Source of the DNA: Candidatus Saccharimonadia bacterium
GTDB lineage: Bacteria; Patescibacteriota; Saccharimonadia; Saccharimonadales; Saccharimonadaceae
Direction: 5' to 3'
Length of the DNA: 27,634 bases
Assembly: GCA_023257755.1 (NCBI GenBank)
Contig: JALRBM010000094.1
Coordinates: 1 to 27,634, forward strand
This document shows, piece by piece, positions 21,876-27,634 of the stretch. Positions within the stretch are counted from its first letter, which is position 1. Every line of letters begins with the position of its first letter. The notes under the pieces are model-generated. The model had not been told where the DNA came from and did no database searches. It was given only the letters and a program-made list of their open reading frames with translations. Position numbers and translations under genes: made by a program.

Positions 21876-22421
21876 ATGGATTTAGCGGGCAAAAAAATCG
21901 TTATTGTAGCTACCGATTACTTCGAAGAAGTGGAACTGACGGACCCCTTAGAACGGCTAACGGATATGGAGGCGTCCGTAGAGGTGGCAGCGCCACACGA
22001 GGGCACAATACAGGCGCTTCGGGGAGTGGAACAGGGCCGGGAGATCAAGGTAGACAAGCTGATCAAAGAACTTAATCCGCTGGAGTACGATGCTGTAATA
22101 ATTCCTGGCGGAGTTGTCAATTCCGATCATCTCAGAACAGATAAGGATGCCCAGGAGTTTGTCCAATCCATGGCGGACGCCGGCAAGCCGGTGGCGGCCA
22201 TTTGCCATGGGCCGTGGCTTCTCGTCTCCAGCGGACTTGTTGAGGGTAAAACGATTACCAGTAATCTTACGCTAGCAGATGACATTCGAAATGCCGGGGG
22301 TAATTGGGTTAATCGGGAGGTGGCGGTTGACGGAGAGCTTATCACCAGTCGAAACCCCGATGACTTGCCAGCCTTTATCCAGATGATTGCGGAAAGTATT
22401 AGCAAAAGCAGCGAGGAGTAA
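21876..22421 (+). CDS. DJ-1/PfpI family protein (type 1 glutamine amidotransferase-like)
   Basis: A 181-residue DJ-1/PfpI protein. The nucleophile elbow AICHGPW contains Cys110-His111, and the family glutamate lies in DYFEEVEL (Glu17 or Glu18). Bacterial relatives (YhbO, YraA, PfpI) are linked to protection against oxidative and carbonyl stress as deglycases or glyoxalase-like enzymes; which activity applies here is not visible. A strong AAGGAGG site lies about 5 nt before the ATG. The SDR gene begins 2 nt after its stop, so the two form an operon. Confidence 0.92.
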   Translation: MDLAGKKIVIVATDYFEEVELTDPLERLTDMEASVEVAAPHEGTIQALRGVEQGREIKVDKLIKELNPLEYDAVIIPGGVVNSDHLRTDKDAQEFVQSMADAGKPVAAICHGPWLLVSSGLVEGKTITSNLTLADDIRNAGGNWVNREVAVDGELITSRNPDDLPAFIQMIAESISKSSEE

Positions 22422-22423
22422 AT

Positions 22424-23320
22424 ATGAAGAAAAATCAGCATACAATGCAAGACCCTACCACGCAGTACCCGGTAATGGATATTCCTCGTCAGTCCCAGGC
22501 CGAGCCTGGCCTGGACGCTGAATTACACCCGAAAGCAGACCACGGCCAGCATAGTTACGAAGGCACGGAACGTCTTAAGGGGCGGCGGGCGCTTATTACC
22601 GGAGCTGACTCTGGCATAGGGCGGGCGGTGGCGATAGCGTTTGCGCGTGAAGGCGCGGACGTGATGCTAAACTATCTGCCCGAGGAAGCTGAAGACGCCG
22701 AGCAAACGATCAGAATCTGTCAGGAATCAGGAGGAAAAGTAGTCTCCTGCGCTGGCGATATAAGTTCAGAGCAATTTTGCCAAGAACTTGTCGGGCGGAC
22801 CAAAGATGAGCTAGGGGGAGTGGATATAATCGTGAACAACGCCGGTAAGCAGGTGTATGTTGAGTCAATCGAAGACCTGTCGACCGAACAACTGGAAAAG
22901 ACATTTAAAACGAATATTTTTTCGATGTTCTGGATCGTGAAAGCAGCCCTGCCTCACCTGCCAAAAGGAGCGTCAATTATAAATACAGCCAGTATCCAAG
23001 CATACCAACCCTCGCCCGGATTGCTGGATTACGCATCGACGAAGGCGGCCATCGTGGCTTTCACCCACGGATTTGCCAAACAGGTTGCCTCAAGAGGAAT
23101 CAGAGTAAACGCGGTGGCTCCCGGGCCGGTTTGGACGCCGTTGCAGCCCAGCCATGGTCAGCCCCAGGAAAAGTTACAAAAATTCGGGCAAGATACTCCA
23201 CTGGGAAGGGCCGGGCAGCCGGCGGAAGTCGCTCCCGTGTTTGTTTTTCTTGCGTCGCAAGAATCCAGCTACATCACAGGTGAAGTAATAGGCGTAACAG
23301 GGGGCAACCACTTGCCTTAA
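22424..23320 (+). CDS. SDR-family oxidoreductase (YghA/YdaD general-stress type)
   Basis: A 298-residue short-chain dehydrogenase/reductase. The NAD(P)-binding motif TGADSGIG is at residues 59-66, NNAG follows further on, and the catalytic residues are Ser190, Tyr203 and Lys207 (YASTK). A ~50-residue N-terminal extension with QYPVMDIPRQSQAEPGLDAE is characteristic of the YghA/YdaD/YhdF subgroup, which is stress-induced in Bacillus and relatives. The substrate is unknown. The ribosome binding site GAGGAG lies inside the end of the DJ-1 gene, 2 nt upstream of which that gene stops, so the pair is coupled. Its stop shares the palindrome TTAA with the convergent FKBP gene. Confidence 0.93.
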   Translation: MKKNQHTMQDPTTQYPVMDIPRQSQAEPGLDAELHPKADHGQHSYEGTERLKGRRALITGADSGIGRAVAIAFAREGADVMLNYLPEEAEDAEQTIRICQESGGKVVSCAGDISSEQFCQELVGRTKDELGGVDIIVNNAGKQVYVESIEDLSTEQLEKTFKTNIFSMFWIVKAALPHLPKGASIINTASIQAYQPSPGLLDYASTKAAIVAFTHGFAKQVASRGIRVNAVAPGPVWTPLQPSHGQPQEKLQKFGQDTPLGRAGQPAEVAPVFVFLASQESSYITGEVIGVTGGNHLP

Positions 23321-23706
23321 GATTCTAGGGCAACGAGTTCAATATCGAATACGAGGTCAGAGTTAGGGGGAATATTCGCCGCGGCTCGAGCTGATCCATA
23401 CGCTTGTTCTGAAGGAATGACGAGCCGGCGGATGCCTCCTACTTTCATCCCTGGGACACCTTTAGTCCACCCCTTGATCACTTGACCAAGGCCAAATGTA
23501 ATGGGCTTCCCAAAGTCGTGCGAGCTTTGAAAAATAGTGCCATCTGCGCATAACGCCCCTGTATAATGTGCCGTTATCGTTGCGTCCTCCGGCACTGTGG
23601 CGCCCGTTCCTTCCGACAGGTCAATTACCTGTAGCTCCGGAACGTTACTAACTGGCGTGAAATTGGCCAGCTTCGTACCTTCTAACTTTTTCGTTGATTC
23701 GTTCAT
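23317..23706 (-). CDS. FKBP-type peptidyl-prolyl cis-trans isomerase
   Basis: A 129-residue FKBP-fold prolyl isomerase that speeds protein folding. The motif order VPEDATITAHYTGALCADGTIFQSSHDFGKPITFGLGQVIKGW..GVPGMKVGGIRRLVIPSEQAYG..IPPNSDLVFDIEL is the full FKBP domain. There is no signal peptide or lipobox, so it is presumably cytosolic. On the minus strand TAAACT lies 7 nt before the ATG, hinting at a leaderless mRNA, though it is a weak -10 match. Its last 3 nt overlap the SDR gene's stop. Confidence 0.92.
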   Translation of the reverse strand: MNESTKKLEGTKLANFTPVSNVPELQVIDLSEGTGATVPEDATITAHYTGALCADGTIFQSSHDFGKPITFGLGQVIKGWTKGVPGMKVGGIRRLVIPSEQAYGSARAAANIPPNSDLVFDIELVALES

Positions 23707-23759
23707 AATACCTAGTTTACTACGTCTGGCTTTTGCGTGCAGGGCCTAAGGAGGGTAAA

Positions 23760-23801
23760 ATGGTAATAAGGAGGTACTATGGATTTAACGCATTTACGTG
23801 A
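23760..23801 (+). other. Possible 13-codon leader ORF with its own strong ribosome binding site
   Basis: AAGGAGG (23748-23754) lies 5 nt before an ATG that opens a 13-codon frame (MVIRRYYGFNAFT) ending in TGA. It overlaps the start of the following coiled-coil gene in another frame, and that gene's AAGGAGG (23768-23774) lies within it. It may be a translated leader peptide or a by-product of a duplicated ribosome binding site. It would be the only TGA-terminated frame in the window. Confidence 0.25.
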
Positions 23802-24129
23802 TCGCATGCTTAATCTCCGGACGGAGGCTGAGCAACAGCGAAAGGATGCGGTCAAAGCATCGGAAAACGCGCTTTCTTATCGCCAGTCGCAGGACGACAC
23901 AAGGGCGCAGCAGGCGGATGACCAGGCCGCCAAGTTGAATGCTGACGCGGAACGCCTCGAAGCCCTGGCACTGGAAGTACAGGATGAGATAAACGACAAA
24001 CAGGAGCAGCTCGCTGACCTGGAGCGGCAGCAGGCCGATCTTCGACGTGACTTTGAGCAGCGTATGGCCGACCTGGAAAAAGCCAAGCAAAATCTTGTCG
24101 GGGTTTCAACGACCAGTCTTTTCTTTTAA
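23779..24129 (+). CDS. Coiled-coil protein of unknown function
   Basis: A 116-residue, almost entirely alpha-helical protein rich in Gln, Asp, Glu, Ala and Arg (for example LADLERQQADLRRDFEQRMADLEK), which predicts a long coiled coil from residue ~5 to ~105. It has no membrane segment, signal or enzyme motif. A strong AAGGAGG site lies 4 nt before the ATG. The stop overlaps the start of the 3-methyladenine glycosylase gene (TAATG), so the two are co-translated. A link to DNA repair through this coupling is only suggestive. Confidence 0.75.
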   Translation: MDLTHLRDRMLNLRTEAEQQRKDAVKASENALSYRQSQDDTRAQQADDQAAKLNADAERLEALALEVQDEINDKQEQLADLERQQADLRRDFEQRMADLEKAKQNLVGVSTTSLFF

Positions 24130-24698
24130 TGAGTGACTTAGAAAAGCAACTATCCATGCCAGCGTCCCAGGCGGCGAGGCGTCTGCTCGGGTGCGAACTC
24201 GAACGTATTATCGGTAATGAAACGATAAAAGTGAGAATCGTCGAAGTCGAAGCCTATGATGAAACCGACGCCGCTAGCCATAGTTACAAGGGGAGAACGC
24301 CAAGAACTGACGTTATGTTTGGCCCGGCCGGACGCCTATATGTCTACTTCACTTACGGGATGCACTACTGTTGCAACGTGACGGTTGGCAAGGATGGTGA
24401 AGGCGCCGCCGTGCTGATCAGGGCGGTCGAACCCATTAAAGGCGAGGCTATAATGGAGCAAAACCGGCAGGGAAAATCAGGTGTGGAGCTGACGAACGGT
24501 CCGGCAAAAGTTTGCCAGGCGCTTATGATCGACAAGCAATTGAACGGGCACAACCTTGCAAACGCGCCGCTTACACTTGTCCTTAATCCTGCTTCTGAAG
24601 AAGACGTAGTGGTAACAACCCGAATCGGGATTAGCAAGGCGAAAGATGCGCCGCTTCGTTTTTACCTTAAAGATAGTAATTATATTTCCCGAAAATAG
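24129..24698 (+). CDS. 3-methyladenine DNA glycosylase (AAG/MPG family)
   Basis: A 189-residue base-excision repair glycosylase that removes alkylated purines. The AAG/MPG signatures are present: AARRLLGCELER, VEVEAYDETDAASHSYKGRTPRT (with the catalytic Glu), MFGPAGRLYVYFTYGMHYCCNV, AAVLIRAVEP and LTNGPAKVCQAL. Length is normal for the bacterial form. It overlaps the preceding coiled-coil gene by one base and is followed by the nusA promoter 5 nt after its stop. Confidence 0.94.
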   Translation: MSDLEKQLSMPASQAARRLLGCELERIIGNETIKVRIVEVEAYDETDAASHSYKGRTPRTDVMFGPAGRLYVYFTYGMHYCCNVTVGKDGEGAAVLIRAVEPIKGEAIMEQNRQGKSGVELTNGPAKVCQALMIDKQLNGHNLANAPLTLVLNPASEEDVVVTTRIGISKAKDAPLRFYLKDSNYISRK

Positions 24699-24703
24699 TC
24701 CTC

Positions 24704-24732
24704 TTGCAATACTGCATCTGAGGGTATATACT
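24704..24732 (+). promoter_or_regulatory. nusA promoter
   Basis: TTGCAA (24704-24709), a 17-bp spacer and TATACT (24727-24732) predict a transcription start near 24739, just before the leader hairpin. Confidence 0.7.
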
Positions 24733-24745
24733 GAGGTCAGTAGAT

Positions 24746-24769
24746 TCCGGCCGGCAGGTCGGATTTTTT
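24746..24769 (+). terminator. Hairpin plus T6 in the nusA leader (possible attenuator)
   Basis: TCCGGC (24746-24751) pairs with GTCGGA (24758-24763; five Watson-Crick pairs and one G-T) around a CGGCAG loop, followed by six T (24764-24769). It lies about 7 nt after the predicted nusA start site, so it would act on nusA's own transcript. It could also stop read-through from the glycosylase gene. Confidence 0.6.
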
Positions 24770-24780
24770 GATAAGAAAGG

Positions 24781-25911
24781 ATGAACATGGAAGACATCAA
24801 CATCAAGCAGCTGACACTGGCAGTCCGCACGATTGCCGAAGAAAAAAACCTCCCGGAAGAGACGGTTCTTTCGGTTATTGAACAAGCGATCGCAGCCGCT
24901 TGGCGCCGGGATAACGGCGAGCGCGAGCAGGAGGTCCGGGCGGAGCTGAACGTCAACGACGGAACGGCAAATGTATTTGTTGCCCGCGAAGTTGTCGAGC
25001 TGGTTGGAAGCGATGCGGTTGAAATTAGCCTCGAAGACGCCAAGAAGGTGAAAAAAGATGCCGTTATCGGCGACATCATTGAGGAAAAGCACGAGGTAGT
25101 ATCATTTGGCCGCGTCGCCGCCCAGACAGCAAAGCAGGTCGTCCTGCAGCGTCTCCGTGAGGCCGAGCGAGAAGTGGTGCTTGAGGAGTATGAAGACAAG
25201 ATCGGAACAATCGTGACCGGCACGGTGCAACGTGTCGAGCCACGCGTGGTTCGGGTTGAACTCGGCAAGGCAGTGGGAATCGTTCCACAAAGCGAGCAGG
25301 TACAGGGTGAGTTTTACAGTATCGGCAGCCGCATCAAGGTATTTATCAAGGACATCGAGCGGGATAACCGCGGTCCGCAATTGATTCTCAGCCGGGCCAA
25401 CGAGGCATTTGTCGAATATCTTTTCCGTCAGGAAGTGCCTGAAATGGAGACTGGTGCCGTCGAGATCAAGGCGATTGCCCGTGAAGCTGGACGCCGCACC
25501 AAGCTTGCGGTTAAAAGCAATGTGCCCGGCGTTGATCCGGTCGGTACGTTTGTCGGCGGGCACGGTACCCGTGTCCAGGCGGTCATGAACGAAATCGGCG
25601 ATCAGGAAAAAATCGACATCGTCACTTTCGACGAGAACCCCGACCAATTCATCCGTAATGCACTCAGCCCCGCCGAAGTCGTCAAGGTAGAAATCGACGA
25701 AGCTGCTAAGCATGCCAAGGTGTTTGTATCAGAGGACCAGCAGTCAATTGCCATTGGCCGCGGCGGCCAGAATGTCCGGCTTGCCAGCCGATTGACGGGA
25801 TATGAACTGGACATCGAAACTTCGGTAGCGGCTCCAAAGCCGAAAGAGGCTCCGGGCCGAAAGAACATCGAAGACAGCCTGATGAGCGCAGTCGAAGAAT
25901 CTGCCGAGTAA
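24781..25911 (+). CDS. nusA: Transcription termination/antitermination protein NusA
   Basis: A NusA of about 375 residues that binds RNA polymerase and nascent RNA and modulates pausing and termination. Domains: N-terminal RNAP-binding region (residues 1-~125, with VLSVIEQAIAAAWRR), an S1 domain (KIGTIVTGTVQRVEPRVVRV), then KH1 (VGTFVGGHGTRVQAVMNEI) and KH2 (SIAIGRGGQNVRLASRLTG). It lacks the C-terminal acidic repeats of E. coli NusA, as in most bacteria outside the Proteobacteria. The AAAGGA site fits the second ATG (24787, MEDINIKQ) better than the first at 24781. It has its own promoter, a leader hairpin with T6, and a strong terminator after it. Confidence 0.96.
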   Translation: MNMEDINIKQLTLAVRTIAEEKNLPEETVLSVIEQAIAAAWRRDNGEREQEVRAELNVNDGTANVFVAREVVELVGSDAVEISLEDAKKVKKDAVIGDIIEEKHEVVSFGRVAAQTAKQVVLQRLREAEREVVLEEYEDKIGTIVTGTVQRVEPRVVRVELGKAVGIVPQSEQVQGEFYSIGSRIKVFIKDIERDNRGPQLILSRANEAFVEYLFRQEVPEMETGAVEIKAIAREAGRRTKLAVKSNVPGVDPVGTFVGGHGTRVQAVMNEIGDQEKIDIVTFDENPDQFIRNALSPAEVVKVEIDEAAKHAKVFVSEDQQSIAIGRGGQNVRLASRLTGYELDIETSVAAPKPKEAPGRKNIEDSLMSAVEESAE

Positions 25912-25927
25912 GCACATTTACCATTGA

Positions 25928-25960
25928 AATAGTTTCCGTATTAAGCGGAGGCTATTTTTT
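25928..25960 (+). terminator. Rho-independent terminator of nusA
   Basis: The arms 25928-25938 (AATAGTTTCCG) and 25946-25956 (CGGAGGCTATT) form an 11-bp stem with two G-T pairs and a 7-nt loop, followed by a T-tract to 25960. The T-tract runs into the CIRCE element. Confidence 0.88.
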
Positions 25961-25985
25961 AGCACTCTCTTGACCAGAGTGCTAA
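25959..25985. promoter_or_regulatory. CIRCE operator (HrcA binding site) upstream of clpC
   Basis: TTAGCACTC, a 9-nt spacer and GAGTGCTAA match the CIRCE consensus exactly. CIRCE is bound by the heat-shock repressor HrcA. The -35 box of the clpC promoter lies inside its spacer, so repressor binding would block RNA polymerase. Confidence 0.96.
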
Positions 25986-25999
25986 CTATTTCGTATACT
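25970..25999 (+). promoter_or_regulatory. clpC promoter overlapping CIRCE
   Basis: TTGACC (25970-25975) within the CIRCE spacer, an 18-bp spacer and TATACT (25994-25999) form a housekeeping-type promoter. Transcription would start near 26006, giving a ~60-nt leader that contains GGAGG. Confidence 0.8.
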
Positions 26000-26067
26000 A
26001 TGTATAGCAGTCGGCGAAACAAGATAAAATGCTTGCGCCTGACTAATGGAGGATTAATAATAGAATT

Positions 26068-27634
26068 ATGGATGATTTTGCCGATTTCGTATCGCACCTA
26101 ACCGATAATGCGCGGACAAGTCTGCAGCATGCCGATGCGATCGCACGCGGCTACGGCAGTGCGTATATCGGAACGGAGCACCTTCTTTTGGGCGTCCTGG
26201 CCCAAGGCTCTTCGGTGGGTGCAAAGATGCTCGCGGATGCTGGTATTACGCTCGATAGGGCGGAGCTCGCCCTAAACCTTACACCGAGGACACTCGTAGT
26301 AAGTACGGGCGCAAAGGGACTGTCGGAAACGGCCAAGCTGACCTTAAAGATGAGTTGGGAACTGGCCCAGGAATTCCACCAGGATCACCTAGGAACCGAA
26401 CATATTCTCTATAGCATCCTGACTCAAAAGAATGCCCGTGCGACCGTTCTGCTTCGTGATATGAACGTTGATGTGACGGAAATCACCAGTGAACTCGAGG
26501 AATATTTCGAGCGTCAGCACGACGCATACCATGAAACAAGTGACACGCCCGGCACGGCGAAAACAAAAAAGCGTGCTGGTCGCGGCGGCGCCCTGGGAAC
26601 GTTTGGCACTGACCTTACCCTTAAGGCGCGACGGGGCGAGCTGGATCCGGTGATTGGGCGTGGTAAAGAAGAAGAACGTCTCGTCACTATTCTTAGTCGC
26701 CGCACGAAAAACAATCCTGTCCTGATCGGGGAGCCCGGTGTGGGCAAGACGGCCATTGTAGAAGGGTTAGCGCAACGGATCGCGCACGAAGACGTGCCGG
26801 ATCACCTGCTGGATAAGCGTGTCGTGCAGCTCGATCTTGCCGCTATGATTGCCGGCACGAAATATCGCGGTGAATTTGAGGAGCGGCTGAAAAAGGTTGT
26901 CGATGAACTACGCGAACAAAAGAATGTCATTGTCTTTATTGATGAGCTCCACCTTTTAGTAGGCGCCGGTGCGGCCGAGGGAGCGCTTGACGCGGCAAAT
27001 ATGTTAAAGCCGGCGCTGGCCCGGGGTGAACTCCACCTGATTGGCGCAACCACCCTCGACGAGTACCGTAAGCATATCGAGAAAGATAGCGCGCTTGAAC
27101 GCAGGTTCCAGGCGATCGTCGTCAAGGAACCCACGCTGAAGGATACGATTGCCATTATCAAGGGGCTTCGCAATTACTATGAAAAACATCACGGCGTCAC
27201 TATGAGCGACGAGGTCCTCGAAGACGCGGTTTATATGGCCGACCGCTATGTCAGCGAGCGATTCATGCCCGACAAGGCAATTGACGTCATAGATGAGGCA
27301 GCGGCACTGGTACGTGTCAAATCCAGTCGTAAACCAAGCAAACTGCGTGATTATACGAAGCAGCTCGCCAACCTGAACGAAAAAATGGAAGAGGCAGTTG
27401 CGGGCGAGGATTACGAGCGGGCGGCGCTTTACAAAACCCGGATCAGCCAAATCTCCAAGAAATTAGAAGAAACCCGTGAAGATTATGAAAAAAAGACGCC
27501 GATTACTCTGACGGACGAGGATGTGGCGCATGCGATCTCCACGATGACCGGTATTCCGGTGAAGCGCGTGCAAAAGTCAGAAGCAAAACTCCTTCGAAAC
27601 CTTGAAAAACACCTTAGTAAATATCTGATCGGTC
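26068..27634 (+). CDS. clpC: ATP-dependent Clp protease ATP-binding subunit ClpC (5' part, cut by window end)
   Basis: The first 522 codons of a ClpC-type AAA+ unfoldase that feeds proteins to ClpP. In order: an N-terminal double Clp repeat (ARTSLQHADAIARGYGSAYIGTEHLLLG, and the second repeat with EFHQDHLGTEHIL), the D1 AAA+ domain with Walker A GEPGVGKT (Lys227) and Walker B FIDELH (Asp292, Glu293), then a middle region carrying a UVR motif (residues ~435-465, EDYERAALYKTRI) that separates ClpC from ClpB and ClpA. The D2 domain begins with VAHAISTMTGIPV and is lost at the window edge. GGAGG lies 15 nt before the ATG, a rather long spacing. Control by the upstream CIRCE implies HrcA-dependent heat induction. 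Confidence 0.95.
   Translation, partial: MDDFADFVSHLTDNARTSLQHADAIARGYGSAYIGTEHLLLGVLAQGSSVGAKMLADAGITLDRAELALNLTPRTLVVSTGAKGLSETAKLTLKMSWELAQEFHQDHLGTEHILYSILTQKNARATVLLRDMNVDVTEITSELEEYFERQHDAYHETSDTPGTAKTKKRAGRGGALGTFGTDLTLKARRGELDPVIGRGKEEERLVTILSRRTKNNPVLIGEPGVGKTAIVEGLAQRIAHEDVPDHLLDKRVVQLDLAAMIAGTKYRGEFEERLKKVVDELREQKNVIVFIDELHLLVGAGAAEGALDAANMLKPALARGELHLIGATTLDEYRKHIEKDSALERRFQAIVVKEPTLKDTIAIIKGLRNYYEKHHGVTMSDEVLEDAVYMADRYVSERFMPDKAIDVIDEAAALVRVKSSRKPSKLRDYTKQLANLNEKMEEAVAGEDYERAALYKTRISQISKKLEETREDYEKKTPITLTDEDVAHAISTMTGIPVKRVQKSEAKLLRNLEKHLSKYLIG

Noticed and set aside
186..25911. Recoding of TGA to glycine as in Gracilibacteria
   Set aside because: No in-frame TGA occurs in any of the genes and all genes are complete with the standard code, so there is avoidance but no sign of recoding.
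1..27634. CRISPR array, tRNA, rRNA, insertion sequence, prophage or restriction/defence cluster
   Set aside because: No repeat-spacer pattern, cloverleaf, transposase, integrase or defence gene was recognised on either strand by reading; a covariance-model search was not possible here.

Overview
The window reads as a chromosomal segment of a Patescibacteria (CPR) bacterium, most likely Candidatus Saccharibacteria (TM7). This is an inference from several things: compact gene packing, roughly half GC, a gatC-gatA-(membrane protein)-gatB cluster, rplS followed by a fused RNase HII-YraN gene, a cytosolic M1 aminopeptidase, a PilB-like ATPase without the usual cysteines, many very short or absent 5' leaders, and no TGA among the 31 annotated stop codons (22 TAA, 9 TAG). 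No rRNA, tRNA, CRISPR array or insertion sequence was found.

Layout. 1-188 is the 3' end of uvrB. 197-408 is a promoter and hairpin-rich leader for a DEAD-box RNA helicase (409-1623), which converges with a NUDIX hydrolase (1607-2011). 2049-3921 is a two-gene ABC-2 exporter. 3949-7512 is the tRNA amidotransferase cluster gatC-gatA-HEPN-like membrane protein-gatB. It is followed by galU (7527-8426) and a four-gene operon of very small membrane proteins (8495-9464). dnaE occupies 9526-13239. Next comes a foreign-looking high-GC gene (13316-13648) with its own AT-rich promoter, a 16-bp hairpin and a flanking 12-bp inverted repeat. A SpoU-type rRNA/tRNA methyltransferase (minus strand) and a pilB-like ATPase diverge from about 14275. 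rplS, its terminator and the RNase HII-YraN fusion follow, converging with the M1 aminopeptidase (17396-19909, minus). From 19942 to 24698 there are mostly small stress, repair and accessory genes: an exported HNH nuclease, DUF1801, a DUF6496-like protein, an unknown membrane coiled-coil protein, a DJ-1/PfpI protein, an SDR oxidoreductase, an FKBP isomerase (minus), a coiled-coil protein and a 3-methyladenine glycosylase. nusA has a hairpin plus T6 in its leader and a terminator after it. The window ends inside clpC, which sits behind a perfect CIRCE operator.

How it fits together. Most of the window is core information processing (repair, translation fidelity, replication, transcription elongation, protein quality control). 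Small envelope or stress genes and one exported nuclease are interleaved, and these suit a host-associated, nucleotide-scavenging life. Two regulatory styles coexist. Many singletons and operon heads have a -10 box 6-9 nt before the ATG and no Shine-Dalgarno sequence (leaderless or nearly so). Internal operon genes and stress genes carry strong GGAGG-type ribosome binding sites.

The most unusual item is the high-GC orphan gene at 13316-13648. Only 4 of its 110 sense codons end in A or T, unlike every neighbour. It is bracketed by an inverted repeat whose downstream arm is complementary to the gene's own ribosome-binding region.
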